A stretch of 64,000 bases of DNA from Effrenium voratum (lineage: Eukaryota > Sar > Dinophyceae > Suessiales > Symbiodiniaceae). The DNA lies in assembly GCA_963377175.1 (NCBI GenBank), contig CAUJNA010003740.1, positions 285,208-349,207 of the forward strand. Direction: 5' to 3'. This document shows, piece by piece, positions 1 through 13,500 of the stretch; the first letter of the stretch is position 1; each line of letters opens with the position of its first letter. A program made the translations under genes and the position numbers. The notes under the pieces were generated by a model that was not told the DNA's origin, searched no databases, and saw only the letters and a list, made by a program, of their open reading frames with translations.

Positions 1-384
1 GTGAGTAGCGCCCAAAACCCATGGATGTTTGGCTATACTAAAATGGACATACAAAACCATCTTATCTTCACCCCATGTGACCAGGCAGAATCCCTTTTAA
101 CGTATAAAAACAAGTTTTCCTGAACAGTGTTTAATACAGGAAGTGGGGAGGTGAGAAAACAATCTGGGCTTTTAGGCTCTGCGAAGCGTGCAGGAGTCGG
201 CTGAAACGATTGAAACGAGACATCATGTCTTTGCTTCAGCCTCTCTTACTACTTCAGCTTCCCCCTTCCTGCATGACCACCCAACACCGTTCTTGATTAT
301 CGTGCATATTGACATGAACTTCATTATCTAATGAGCCTTGAAGTGCAGAATCGTTTCAAAACTGGGCTGTCCTCAGATCCCCCC

Positions 385-478
385 TGCTAAAAGTTTAACT
401 TCTAGTGGGTTAAATGGAACCCCCCCACTAAGCCCTAAAAAGCTACAAGGAGAAGGGGGATGGCTGGGAACCACCAAG
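385..478. repeat. Family J-related repeat next to PPR exon
   Basis: AAAAGTTTAACTTCTAGTGG, TTAAATGGAACCC and GGATGGCTGGGAACCACCAA recur at 35378-35472 in the same order. It ends 20 bp from the PPR exon at 498, on its downstream (donor) side. Confidence 0.7.
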
Positions 479-497
479 AACATTACTAAACATTCAC

Positions 498-581
498 CGC
501 CGAGGCACGTGGCGGGCGGCGGCTGGTGGTTGGCAGCAGCCATGCGCGTCAGGAGCTGCAAGGCGTCTTGCCACAAACCGC
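498..581 (-). CDS. PPR exon, second helix
   Basis: Reads GLWQDALQLLTRM followed by AAANHQPPPATCLG, the full second helix plus the loop with the conserved proline. The acceptor is CCAG before GC and the donor is GGCG before GTGAAT. It starts with two bases of a glycine codon and so joins in phase to the exon at 2521-2557, completing a canonical 35-residue repeat. The 84 bp are 27 codons plus three split bases. It is the last exon visible before the left edge. Confidence 0.72.
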
Positions 582-3500
582 CTGGACGGCCGGCGGTCGG
601 GAACCAGTGACCCGAAAGGCAGAAACCGAGTTGAAGCCCTTTTGTGAGGTTTCCACTACTGCGGAATCCACCAAAAAGCAGAGTTAGACACCTGCTTGCG
701 GGCTGCAATCCATTTCTACTGGGGAATTGAACGCGAACAACAAGTAAGATGTGGAACGGAACTGGTGCACAGGGGTGCATTAGGGAAAGGGAGTGCAACG
801 GGTTTCCTTCCAAGATCCGAGTCCCAAAAGGAAGGAACCTGGGCTGGAACCAAGGGGATCTGCAAAACAGATGCTAGCAGCTACGCCACTGAAAGAAAGC
901 ACCATGAAACCCGGACTACCCTTCTTGGGGATTAAATGTTGAATTGAGAGGACTATCGTCACATCCGGTGGCATGCAAACAGATTGGATTTACGAGAGTA
1001 CCATCATCTTTCGGGATTGTTGGAATGACGGCAATCAATGTGATTATTGTGGCCACAACATTGAAGAGCAATTAGCAACTTTCCTCAGGCGCCGATTGGG
1101 ACAGAGTGACCCAGCTGGAAAGACAACGTCGCACTAGGCAGCTTTCTCTGACTGGTTCTTCCCAGAATCCAGCTGGAAACGAGCATGACATGTTGAGTGT
1201 TTTGTTGTGTTTGTTTTATGTGTTTTTTTTTCAAATGTAAGCTATGACCAAAACCCGGTTTGCGCCCTCCCCTGAAGTTGAACGTGCCCTTCACGACCCT
1301 CCAGTTTTTTACTTGAGCACCCATGCCTGAAACACAGTGCGCATACAGAACCTGGAATATCTCCATATATATATACATATGGGTTACTTGTATACGTAAT
1401 ATACATGGTGTCCAACCTTCGGAATGCTAGAATGTTAGAAAGCCACACTCCGTTTGTGGCAACCCCCAACTAGAATGAACAGAATCAAGCAACACACACA
1501 ACACAACAATAGATGCCAGGAATACCTAAGAAACAAATACAAGCGTCAAGGGCAATGCACCAACCTGATGGTCATGCGAAACGAGGCCGGTGGGATCAAA
1601 CACGAGCTTTGACTTCGGCTTCCAAGCGCAAGTTGTGAAACGACTCAGCGCCCCGAAGTAAGACATCCGTTGTTTCAATACCTTTGACCCACAAACGGGA
1701 CGCGTAGGAGTCACCCAATTGATAGTAGTTTGTTCCCTGAGAAAAACACCCTGAAGCTGGAGCTAGTTTGGTATTCTCGAAGATCAAGCTGTTTGATTGG
1801 CAAGAATTAGTGCCCGAACAATCCATGACTTTGTTGTTCTTTTGCAATCCTGACACCAGAAGAATATAGAGGAGTGCAAGCTAAATGTGTAAAACCTCTC
1901 ATCCTAACTCACTTGCCCAGTGGCTTCCCAATACCCCCCAAACAGAAATGCAATTCTAAATGCCACTGGGCAAGTGAGACTCTATGAAGCAAAGCACCCC
2001 TGTAAATGCAGCCTTGGCGCAATATTTCCTTTTCGGCTTAAGGATACTGGTCCTTTTGAGCCAGTATGGTGGTATATAACCTCCGTTGATACTTGCCATA
2101 GCTTCAAAAACCATAACTGAACACACCCTGAAAACAAGTGGCACGGAATTGCCTGGTGTACCTTTCGGTTGGTGAGATCTGACTATTTGACCACACAGGA
2201 ATATACAACTTGAGGTAGAATCCAAGGGTAAACATCATATAAAGCCCTGCTATGAACCTCTAGTTTATGGGTCAATGAACCATTGACTGTGGATTAAGTA
2301 TGTCCACCCACCCACCATATGGGTCACAAAGGGGCAATGGTTCGTGAGTATACGTAAATTGCATATGTTAATAATATGGGTCCAGACAGTATGGGCAATA
2401 CTCTAAATTTGACGCACCGGAAACAAGGAAGACCTCCTAGAGAAAGGCACCTTCATCATGTGGGTGATCTCATGTTCCTTCCTTGTGAGCTCGCTGAAAC
2501 TTGCCAATCTGCAGTCCTGCCTGCAGAACAGGCCGCAATGGCCGCATTGCAGGAGACCTGCCAGGAATGCAGTTTCAAAAGCTATTCAACGCCAAGGGTA
2601 GCATTGCAGCGTGGTGACAAGGAGTGCTCCTTGCCATAGCGCGTTGCATTCCGATTGAATTTGCACACCGTTTTCTCCACGTTCCAACTCGCAAAGGTAT
2701 CATTTATCATGCCTTGACTGCGTCGCCCTCCATGGCTAATCACGGACTCCGAGCCAGTCGAAGCGAACAATTAATTAAATGGTCAGCCCAAAGGATGGTT
2801 CTTTCAACAGCAGTTTGAGAACGTCCCAAGCAAAGTTGGCGGCCCTGGGAAAGGGCTCGTTTTTTGCTACGCGCTCAAGGGGCCTCCTCAATCTCACCCC
2901 AAAAAGGGGCCAATGCGTGAGCCCTGCAGCCCTGAGCACTAGATTGCATCCGTGGTCAAATGGGTCCCGCAGCCAATCTTCGTAGAAGTAGGTGGCCATG
3001 TGTTTGATCATGTGAGAGGTCACGATCCCCATGAGCGAAGCGCAAGATCCCCCAAGCCCTTGGAGACGGTCACAAGCGACCCCGCACCCTTTTTTGTTTG
3101 ACGGTCACAAGCGACTCCAATTTGACGGTCACAAGCGACCACCCGACCTTTGTAGTTCTGACCCGATGTTTCGACCACTGCCGGGCAGGCCGAGTTTGGG
3201 AATATGGGGGATGTGAAAATTGACAAAAGTCCTGGGCACGAGAACATGCCAGCACGCATCAGCCGACATCAGTCCAGCACCGTGTGTGTAATGAATTCAG
3301 CGGGTGGGGCAGGCACTTCGGGGTCGTCATTCACCACAGGATCTGCACTGTTGGACTGGACGCCACGTTCGACATGACTCTTGCCTGCAATGGACCTTGG
3401 TAAGTATGCCAATGGTCGGAGTCATCCCCGTTACTGCCGCAAATGATTGACGGTGAAGATCGGCGGTTGCTCAATCAAAACTATTGTAGACGGACAAACA

Positions 3501-6500
3501 GCCACTACGCCAGCATCTTCCAAAAGTAAAATGAATGTGATCCTCGTTGGTCTCTTATCCCTGGAAGCCAGGCAGCCCAAATCCAACCAGCATCTTAGCA
3601 AAGCTTCTTCAAGGACTCCTGTTGTTGTGGTACTGTTACGCTCAATCCTTTTTGGACAAATGGCTTCTGCACTGTTGGTTGTTCAAGGGTCTCAGAAGCC
3701 ACTGAAAACAACACCGTCTTGCACATGATCCCAGCTCTTGCATCGTGGCGCGGGTTTCCCGGATCATTTTCGGAGGGCCCTCGAATTCGTGCTCCAGGGA
3801 CCATAATCGCAGGCAAAACAGTTGTCCGATGTCCCTCACCAAGAGTCCCTCACCGGGTGCCCTTAAAGAGAAACCAGAAATCCTCGGCACAGCACCCAGC
3901 AACCGGCCACCTGTGTCTCCAAAACCCCCGCGATGCGCACGGAAGGTGTCGCGCCATCGATCCACGCCTCGTTGGCCAAGCGCTCCTGAGAAACACGGGG
4001 ATGGTCCTGACTGGGAGGGGTCCCAAAAGTGGATTTGAGTGTTGAGGCCTCGGCAAAAACACAAAAAAACATGGGGGGAAGGGAACCCCCTTCAAACTAC
4101 CATCGAGGGTTGTGCGCGTGTCACTTGAATGGATCCAGGAACCTTAAAAATGAGTGGTTTTCTCCCAAGGAGAAAAACAATTGGGCGCCCTTCAACGCCA
4201 GTACCCAATCATCAACTGGGTGGCTTTGTTAGCCTCAACGACCTGGAAGACATAGGTGACACAAGTTGACGATGATCGTGCTGCCATGACGAGTGATAAG
4301 CACCGCAACGCTACGCAGCCAGAACCTACGTAGTCAGAAAGGTCAATTGAGTTGGCCCCTCTGATAGATGATAGTAAGCCGACTGGCCACTGAACTATCC
4401 ACAGACTTTGGGCTCGAAAAGTTAACGGTTATTTGCGATGACCGAACTAGAAGGAACGGCCCACAAGTGGCAATAGGGCTTCACCACTGAAAGGGCTCGT
4501 GAGATCGTTCCCCTTTGGTTGCCCTTCTAACTAAGCCGCGAAAAGGGACCCACAACACAAAAGACTCACCCACATGTAAGCGCACATGACGCTGGAAGCA
4601 GGAGGGCGGGGTTGTCAACAAAAACAATCCATTGGACAGTTGTGAAGGATGCCTAGAGGAAACCAAACATCTGCACCGCCAACGCCCGACGCTTACTGCT
4701 CTGCCAATGATGGCAAAGGTGCCTGAGTGCCAGAAACACCAATGGACGATAAACATAAGGTCTGCAAAGTTGAACCATGACCATTCCACGTGCAATTCAT
4801 TTTCACGGGGAATCATGCGATATGCGCTATCTGCCAGCGAAACTAGAACCTGGTTCCCGTTCCAACTAACCCTCTCCATAACACGTCGGCGCCTCCACCA
4901 TCTCGTGAAAAAGTGTCAGCGCATTCGCTACCTCGTTGCATTGACCGCAGGCCTCGGAAAGATTCTGGCACCGGGGTTCACCGTTGGTTGAAAGTTGGAC
5001 CCCTTCGTTTCACCGACTTTGTGCCTCTTGCCCCCCCCCCTTTTGGGTGGATTCATTTGGATTTCTTTGTTAGTATAACCCTCTTGACAACTTGAGAGGA
5101 AGACCGGGCTCTCCGATATTTTCTCGGCCCTGGGGGTTGGGCCTTCTCGTCTAAATTCTGAACTGGGCTGGTGTTCATCCAGGGAGCTATCGCCCTGGGG
5201 CGGGTGGGGCGGGGGGGGGGGGGGAATCTGCTTGTTTTTGCTCTGGGATTGACATCCCGCTCCTGGGGCGATATAATAATTAATCGACACATCATTCAGA
5301 GTTCCAAATCGCAAAGCGCGGGGGTGGGCAGTGGGCAAACTACATATCAAACAAATGGCATACATGTTTAAAGCGCCATTGCTCAAACAATATCATCATG
5401 TGTCGCTTTAAACCAACCTTATAATGGTTGCCTGTGTACACCAGCTTAGCTCGTTTTGTGTGGTTGTCTTTAACCGTAGAGGTTTGCAACGTTGTACCAG
5501 GCCAAAACACAGTGTAAACAAATACCCGCATGACATGTAATCCATCTTAGCCTGCAATCCATATCAGTACCAAACACGGAAATAACGCATTGCTCTCGCC
5601 AGCTGCCTTTATTTAGGATGATTGGTTGGCTCCAAAGCCACACCAACTTTGGACCGAGATGTTATACAGTATGGGGGGCTAATGAACATCAAGCCCCATC
5701 TGTTCGTTCGTGGTATATACACATGCCATCTTCTGCGCATCTGCTCCTTGCCAAAAAGTAAAACAGTTAAAAAACACACCGCCCAAAAAGCAAGGGTCTG
5801 GGCGAGTTTCCCATGGATGCTCTCTGGCGCGCTGATTACAGCGTGAACGGCACGAACCGGCTCTGGTCTCCAGGGCTCTGGCGCTGAGAGCAGCATTGCA
5901 CGCCACTGCCTGAACAACTTGGCGACGGACCCAGCAGAGTTACGACAGGGCTGAAGCCTCTTGCGGGACTTCTCTTGAGGCTTTTGCCCTTTAGGGTACC
6001 CCATCGTAAGGCAAGGCACAACGGGCAACACTGGAGGAGTCTTCGTCTTTCCGTCAAATTAATATTTGGCCAACGGAGATTTGCAAGTGGCGCGGACGGC
6101 TGGCAGAACTGAGGGCGGCTTGTCCAGTTGCCTCCCTTGCGAGCAAAACCAAAATGGTACCAGCAAAAGTACACTAAGCAAGCACGAAAAAACAGATAAG
6201 AAAAAAAACAGAGAAAACAAAAACACGGAGCGCGTCGAAATCACGACCCCGGTCCAACTAAGATGTCACGTTAAACGTTACTTTCCTTTCAGCAGGCCCC
6301 CACACTATTGAAACAGGAGCCCATAGGGGGTCCCTTTTGAGAGGTCCCCCCAAAATTCTGGCTGTCCTTTTGGTTTTCCTTTAAAACAAAGGTACCTTCC
6401 AAAAAAGACACACCCATATTTGTGATACACAGCCAAAGGGCCCGGGGATAAACTTGGCTTTCAAGTGCACAGTGATCGATGTGGCGCATTCCCAACTGAT

Positions 6501-7476
6501 GGGAATGATCGCCAGAATGCAAACAGGGTCGGAACGTATAATAAGTTTGAACCGGGATGAATCATTGCCTGATTGATTCATAATGATTCATAAGGGGCAA
6601 TCGTCACTTTTGGAGGAAAAACCCTGAAATTTGGGGTCAACACTAAAGAACCACCAGCACATGACTTAAAAGATGCCCCTCCCTTCTTTAGTGGATATAA
6701 GGGAGATTTAATAGTGCAGCCAGATCTTCAAAACTCACCAAGTACTGACTTTGTTGCATCTGCTCTGGCCGCTCGTCAGAAGCCCAAGTCAAGACGGAAA
6801 TAGTGCCACTCGACTACCAATGCCTCTTGCTCACCCAGTTTTGACCATGCTTTAATCGTCCCCAATCCACGGCTTGCCACAATCCAAGGACGCTTGCCAA
6901 AATCCAAGGATGTGGAAAACTGCTTGTGAAACAAGGCAGAAGCCCGAGAACTTCAAAACTTCGTCGTGCCCAGGCAATGGTGTCCAGTTGGTTGCCTTCA
7001 ATGAGCCAGCAAAGCTTCAGGTGAATCTGTTCAATGATGCTTCACCTTGGCCTTCTTTACAAACCTTTCCCTGGTCGTTGCATTTAAACAGCCTTGTCAC
7101 ATCGCCAACTGATCAAGCTGGCCTCTCTTGCCTTGGGGGCCGGACCAGGGGAAGACCAAAAGGCTCAGATCACAGGGCAATCAGCTCATGGGCAAGTACT
7201 GCTGACCCCCGCATTTATAAACATACCTGACAAATGGTTTGGGGGGTATTCCCCAACTCAAGTTAAGGATTCTACATAAAACAGGACACCTCCCAATAAT
7301 CCACCGAGGCTTTACTTGCAGATCGACGTGGAAGCACCTCCAAGAGCCGGCGGGAACGCATGGACCACAAGAGCTGCAGGCTGCGGGACCATTGCCTTCG
7401 CGGCTGCCAAAAGCGTGGGGAATCCCCAACCCAGCCCCGCCCCCCAAAAAAAACGCAAAGCAGGCAAATGGGTTTG

Positions 7477-7508
<32 letters not shown>

Positions 7509-10500
7509 TGTGTGTGTGTGTGTGTGTGGTTTTGGATGGCACCCTTTTTGGGGTTGGTATAGAGGGGTTGACAGCAGGAAAACAATCTTTTGTTTGGGGG
7601 ACCCCGATTTTAAGACACATACCCAGTGGTTCCAAACAGCCGCCTTCTGTGCCCACAAGAATGACCGAACATACGATTTGACAGCCGTTGGGGGCGTTGC
7701 CGGATAGGGTTCATCAGAAACAAACGGAACCCACCTGGACAACTTCCATTTGGTTAAGACCGGTGGGAAACAATAAAGAAATAAATAATATTTACAGTAG
7801 TGATAAATTCCTTTTAAAACCAACACGAGAGAATAAACATATTCTTAAGCACATGGAAAACAAGGATTTACGACCTCCCTCCTCCCCATCCCCATCAAAA
7901 CCATAAGCCTGAGGCGAAATGGGCCAACGGCTTTTGCGGTTTAGACAAAACATGCATGCTGGCCAGTCACAACCCTTTTGCTTTCGCACCAACAGAAATA
8001 CAATACATTCAGCTAGTTGGTGTCACCAACAACTCACTGGTGGCCCTTCTGCGAGCCTTCGTCTTAACGACCGAATGTCAAACAACTAAGTACCAAGCCT
8101 CCAAAAAAAACACATGGAACTTGCCTTACGGATGCCTGAAAAAACCAGACTCCTTTTTTTGAGGGCTCTCCGGGAGTGAACTTGTTCGGTGTGTAAACTG
8201 TTATACAGTGCACATATTTACCGTTTCGTGGGATGCTCGAAGGAGCATAATTGCGACCAGTATATATAACTAGGTCCTCCAGTAGAGAGGTTAGAATAAG
8301 GGTACCTGTTTTTTTCTGTAGTCTATTTTAGTAGGGGAACCCTCCCCCAAAAAAGGGTAAAAGGGCACTACTGGGGGACCTAGATAAACATTTCGACTCG
8401 CTCCACTGTTGGGCCCTGTGCTTTTGCCAACAGCATAACACTAAGCAGCGTGCTGGAGCTAACACTGTTCGTTCGATCAAGCCAAACGGCGCCAAGAGTG
8501 TTTTAATGACACACAAGATGCCATGGTATGTGCCATTTTCAACCAGTCATTAAAAGAAACAACACTCGGACCAACATTATTCTCTATTCTCTAAGCCATT
8601 GAAAACAACTGCACACACTAGGACCCACTTGCCTAAAGTTTAAATAATACGTACTTGAATTAAGTTCAACCATTTGCGGCTACGACTGGAAATTCACAAA
8701 CTCAGCAAAACCCAAAGGTCAAGAGATCAGAAGGTCTGCTCTGAGCAACTGAGCACACTGGCTTTTGATTGGGAATCCTCCACGTCCTTGCTTGCTCGGC
8801 AAAAGGAAACAAACGCCCTTCTCTTCTCTCTGCCAACTATCTCAGCAAGCAACAAAAACCCTGGGAGTATTTTTTAGTTTGGAGAGGACTAGAAGGAGGG
8901 GGCCCAGCCCAATTTCCCCATGCGGAAGCATTCGCAGTTTCGGGCTCACGCCACCCCCCAAACAACTGAAAGCCATCCCAACTTTCCAAACAACTGAAAG
9001 CCTCCCAACCCCCTAAACAACTCTCCACCATCCCAACCCCCCCCCCCAACCCAACCGCAAGCCATCCCAGCCCCCCCGAGGCCATCCTGAGTGCCCGGCC
9101 AGCCCTTCTCACACGCCGACACGGCTGCGCTAAAGGTCACGGAGTCCACCGGCAAATCACTCGCCTCACCGCCCGCGAATGCACGAGGACAACGCATTCC
9201 TTCCGGCAAAGCCCGCCCTCTGGGCACCCGTTTTGCTGGTTGTAAGCATAGACCACCCTTAAAAAATGCAAAGCAAAACGAGGATCTATGAAAACCCAAG
9301 CTCCGGGCACCGTGTTGATTCATTGTCAAAAAAAAAGACGAGGATCCATGGAGTTAAAATATGCGGCGCCCAGTCCCAGAAATCTGGACAATATGTGTCT
9401 GCCAGAAGTAAACAGATCGGGGCCGTGTTTCAGCGTTCCTCCAAAGAGCTTGAGAGCAGAAACTGCTAATGAAAGGAAATCGCAGGGAATCATTGACATA
9501 ATGTCCTGCTGCTGGAATGTTGTACATCTTGAATGCAAAGTACTCTTTAGACAAACCTCCAATCCCACAATATCCCACAATATATCATAATATGCACGCT
9601 GCTAGCAAACGCTTGTGTGCTTGCGATTGTGTGTGCGCTCGTTCGCTTGTGTGTGTGTGTGTCCAGTCGTGAGCGTGTGCAATCGACCGTGTGTTTCTCA
9701 TGTGCAGTATATGCACGTGTCCAGTTGACTATGCTTGGCGGGCTCGTTTTTTGAAGCCCGACATGTCTGCCGTTCCACGCGCACCGCCTACAAAATGCAA
9801 GCGCCCGAAGCACTTAAAACGCATCATTGGGCTGTTGCTGGGCAATCTTCGTCATACGTTTTAGGAAATGCATGGCACTTGGAAAGTTGTAGGATTGATG
9901 TTTGAGGCAACAGGACAGCCGTGAAAGATAGAAGGCGTGAAAGGAGATTCGAGAGTATAAATTCTAAGGGAGCTTAAACCATGCTGTCCTTTTTGGCTCC
10001 AAATGAAGTTGGTTGCCACGTGTGAAGGGAATTGTTGGAGCTTGGTTTTCGTTGGACCGCCCCAAGACCCCCAAAGAGTGGCACTTGCAACCAACGCAGG
10101 GCTTAACTAAACCAGTCGCGAATGGCAGGTTTCCGAATTGGCGGCATGGGCCCTTAGTTGATCCGGCTTTGGGACCCAACTCCAAAAAGACTCTCAAACT
10201 TGAGAACGTCTTTCTGGCTAGAACGGGATGAACTTTAAAGGCAATCTGCCATCGTCCAACAAACTTCGAGAAACACCCATGGGCGCGTCTTTCTTGAGGG
10301 TACCTGCGCTCGGGTGGCTTTGGGCTCTCCCTGTCTCGCCTTTTCTCTAGTCAGACACGCCCTCGGTTCTCCCAAGCTCAGTAGTGGAGAAAACCTGGGC
10401 ACGTTATTGTTGGGAAAAATGGGCAGCTTCTGTTCATTTCAACGGGGAAATCCAAAAATCCATATATATATTTTTAAGGTTGTCATGTTTGGGAAAATTG

Positions 10501-13500
10501 GGCAACTTCTGTGAAAATCAAATTTCCCCTCCCAAAACACGTCAAACGGATGAAACTGGCGGCATCAAAAAAAAGGCCTCCGCGTCCATCAGGAGCTGCT
10601 CTGCCACCTCCCACTGCCGGCCTGGCCCACTCCATCCGACTGAGTCTCATTCCCCAAGCAATAAACACTGAACGCGGAGAAAAGGGGAAGAATCTAAAGG
10701 TACCTTCCCCATTCTTTCCAGGGATGCTTATTTTCAGGAGACCGTCAAAAACCCAGGGGAAACAGCCGGTTTTTGAAAAGAACGATGGATGAAAAGAATG
10801 GGGAATCAATTCCTAGAAAGAAAATGCATTCCCTCAAGAAAGAGCAGGTTGAACAAAAATAACTTGCCTGGCCAGCAGATCCAACTGCCCAGTGGCTGAG
10901 GCGTTGTCTTTGCTGCACTGCTGAGAAGCAGAAATATCCCCGTTAGAGGTTCCAAACAGGGTTGGATCCCCCCCCATTTTATCAGATAAAATAGGGTCAG
11001 TCCAACCTTGTTGGAAAATAAAATAAAATAGTCCAACCCTACCAGCAAATAAAATTGAAAAACCACGATTTATTTTGACCTCATGTTGGGTGTTGGTTTG
11101 AATAGTCCGAGTTGGATAAAACGTATTTTATTTTATTTCCTTTGAAAATAAAGTCGAGGGGAGTCCAACTCATGTTTATTTTGCATATCCGCTTTTCTCA
11201 CAAAATAAAGTCGGGGGGGGTTCAACTCGGAAGGTACAACTTCAAAAATCACATTCTGAGCACACCGAGCACCAGGCCAGTGGGAGGTTCATCAAGAATC
11301 ATGACATCAAAGACACAATCCGAACATGCTGCAGAATAGGATGTCAGAATCAGCCACGATAGCCACGTCAGGAGCGCCATGAGCGCCGTTTGTCGCGGCG
11401 CAATTTGGTATACACACTGATGTTCGAAAGGGCTGGCGGCAGCATCCCGCATCTCACCACCCCTTTCTACAGTGACCAAGAAAAATGGGCCTGTATTTTT
11501 TTAGTGTACCCACAAAATGGCAACGGTGTCCCTTCTAGTTTTTCTTTAAACCAATCAAAAAAGGGGGTACATCCAAAAATATAATTGCCGCAGTCCAACA
11601 GTTCCCAGGCCTTGAATGGACTTGAAAAAACGGCACTTCCTAGGGAAGTCACAGATTACCTCATGTTAATTTGAAATGAGTTCAGTCCTACTTTGAGAGT
11701 TTTTCACAGAGGCCAACATGAATTCGCATCAAAAAAGGGGTTGGACTAAAATAAAATAGATGACTTATTTTCGGGTCCGACCAACCCCTACTTTATTTTG
11801 AGCCTGCTTCGGGGGTCAGAAATCATAGAGACTTGCATCCTCTCTGGCCTTTCCAATCTTATGAGCTGTGGAAAAGGTGCGCGAATGAACAGCAAGTCAA
11901 AAGTGTCAGCCAAGACGTGTCCGTTGAATTCGGAAAATATGCCTGAAACCATCCGACCGATCGCCTTTTTCACATCCGCTCGTGGCTGCGTTCCAGGCGA
12001 TGATCCCGGGCCTCGGCTTGCGGAAATGGCTTGCGGGAGACTCGGAGTCGGTTTGAACGGGAAACCGATGGAGACTGTGGATGGACGAAATCCGTTCGCA
12101 CCGCTTTGAAACCATGGGAAGCCATAATTTGTTGGTATTTACAGGAGAATTGTCATTCCAGGAGTTCTTGGGTGCTGCAGGATTTTGTCCATCCACAGAG
12201 AAAAGGACCCTGTTTGAGGGAATTCGGGATTCTCCTTGTTGCAAGACACATCAACACCAACCAACTTGCAGGGTGACTTGCTAAGTACAAGAGAACACCT
12301 GGTGTCGATCGATTTCTGAGTTCGAGTCTTTGTCTGCACTTGTAAGTCATAGCGTTTCCCGAACATGTTCTGATATGTTCTGGGCTTGTGGGGTGGCAAG
12401 GTTGATCCTGGCTGGGTTGAGGATTGATTTTCTGCTACCGCGGGAACTCCTTCTCCAGATCCAACGGTCACTGCCTCTCCCACAAACACCTGGGGAGCAT
12501 GAGGAAGGAAAACTGCAAGCCTCTGCCCAGTTGGGGCCAAAATCGGTGTGGAATCACTGGCAATCTTGGCGGTCACTTTTTGAGGTGTCCCAGCCTGAAA
12601 GGGCAGGTCGATGGATTGATCCGGGGTTCAAAGTGGTCCTGTTGTCAGAGTTGGCAGCGAGCCAATGACTCACACTGGCCTGGAAGGACCCGGGCTAAAG
12701 CGATTCATCTTGACGGAGCCATGACAAAACAACTGGAAACCCAAAGGTCCAAAGGTCGATTCAGAAGACTCACGCTAAGCGATTGAGGGTCCCATGAGCT
12801 GTTGGCTTGTAGTTTCTTCGACCACTGCTTGGGGCCCAACGCCCTATTCACTCCAACTTGCCATTGAATCAGAAGTTCAACTATGTGGCATAGATTTATT
12901 CCATTTTATTTTAGCGCCTGGTAGGTTTGCAGCCCAAAGTCCAACCTGGAAACAGCCAACACACCTGCCAGGCCAAACAAACATCGGGGCATGTGTAAGG
13001 GGATGTTGCCAAGTCAGTTTGCGGCACCCTGCAAAGAAAGCCCCGCACCAACCCAACACCAGCCCTCAACAATGCGCTGCAACGCACCACCTGCACGTTA
13101 CCACTCTGCCTGTCTGCCAGCCAGCTTGCCAGCCCCACCTGACAACTGTCCCACCCAACCAAATCCGACCAAGCAAATCCAACCAACCAACCAGCCACCC
13201 AGCCAACCTATCAACCAAGCAACAAACCAACCAGCCAGCCAACCTATTAACCCAACAACCGACCGACCGACCGATCCACCCACCCTCCGACCAACCGACC
13301 CACTAGTGCCTGGCCCAGCGTGCTAAGCAACAACAATCGTTCCAGCTGTGAGCCAGGAAAAACACCTCGGTTGAGAGGTGGCGGAAAGCCACCATTGTGA
13401 CAAAGAAATCAGGTATTCGGATTCCAATACACGGGAATTCCCGAAACAACTCAACTCAAACGACGGTGTTCGGGAACCTTCGCACAAAGTGGCTGAGTCC

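Noticed and set aside
373..813. 146-codon minus ORF as a single gene
   Set aside because: Only the 84 bp at 498-581 carries the PPR motif and codon bias. The rest is flanking repeat (family J) and intron.
6068..6130. Minus-strand ARKGGNWTS, PPR-like
   Set aside because: The exons on either side (7338-7403 and 5858-5909) already join in phase and the rest of the segment does not continue as a helix.
12794..13306. 170-codon plus-strand frame rich in P, Q, N and T
   Set aside because: Its second half is the CCAA simple repeat and the first half has no domain, bias or splice support.
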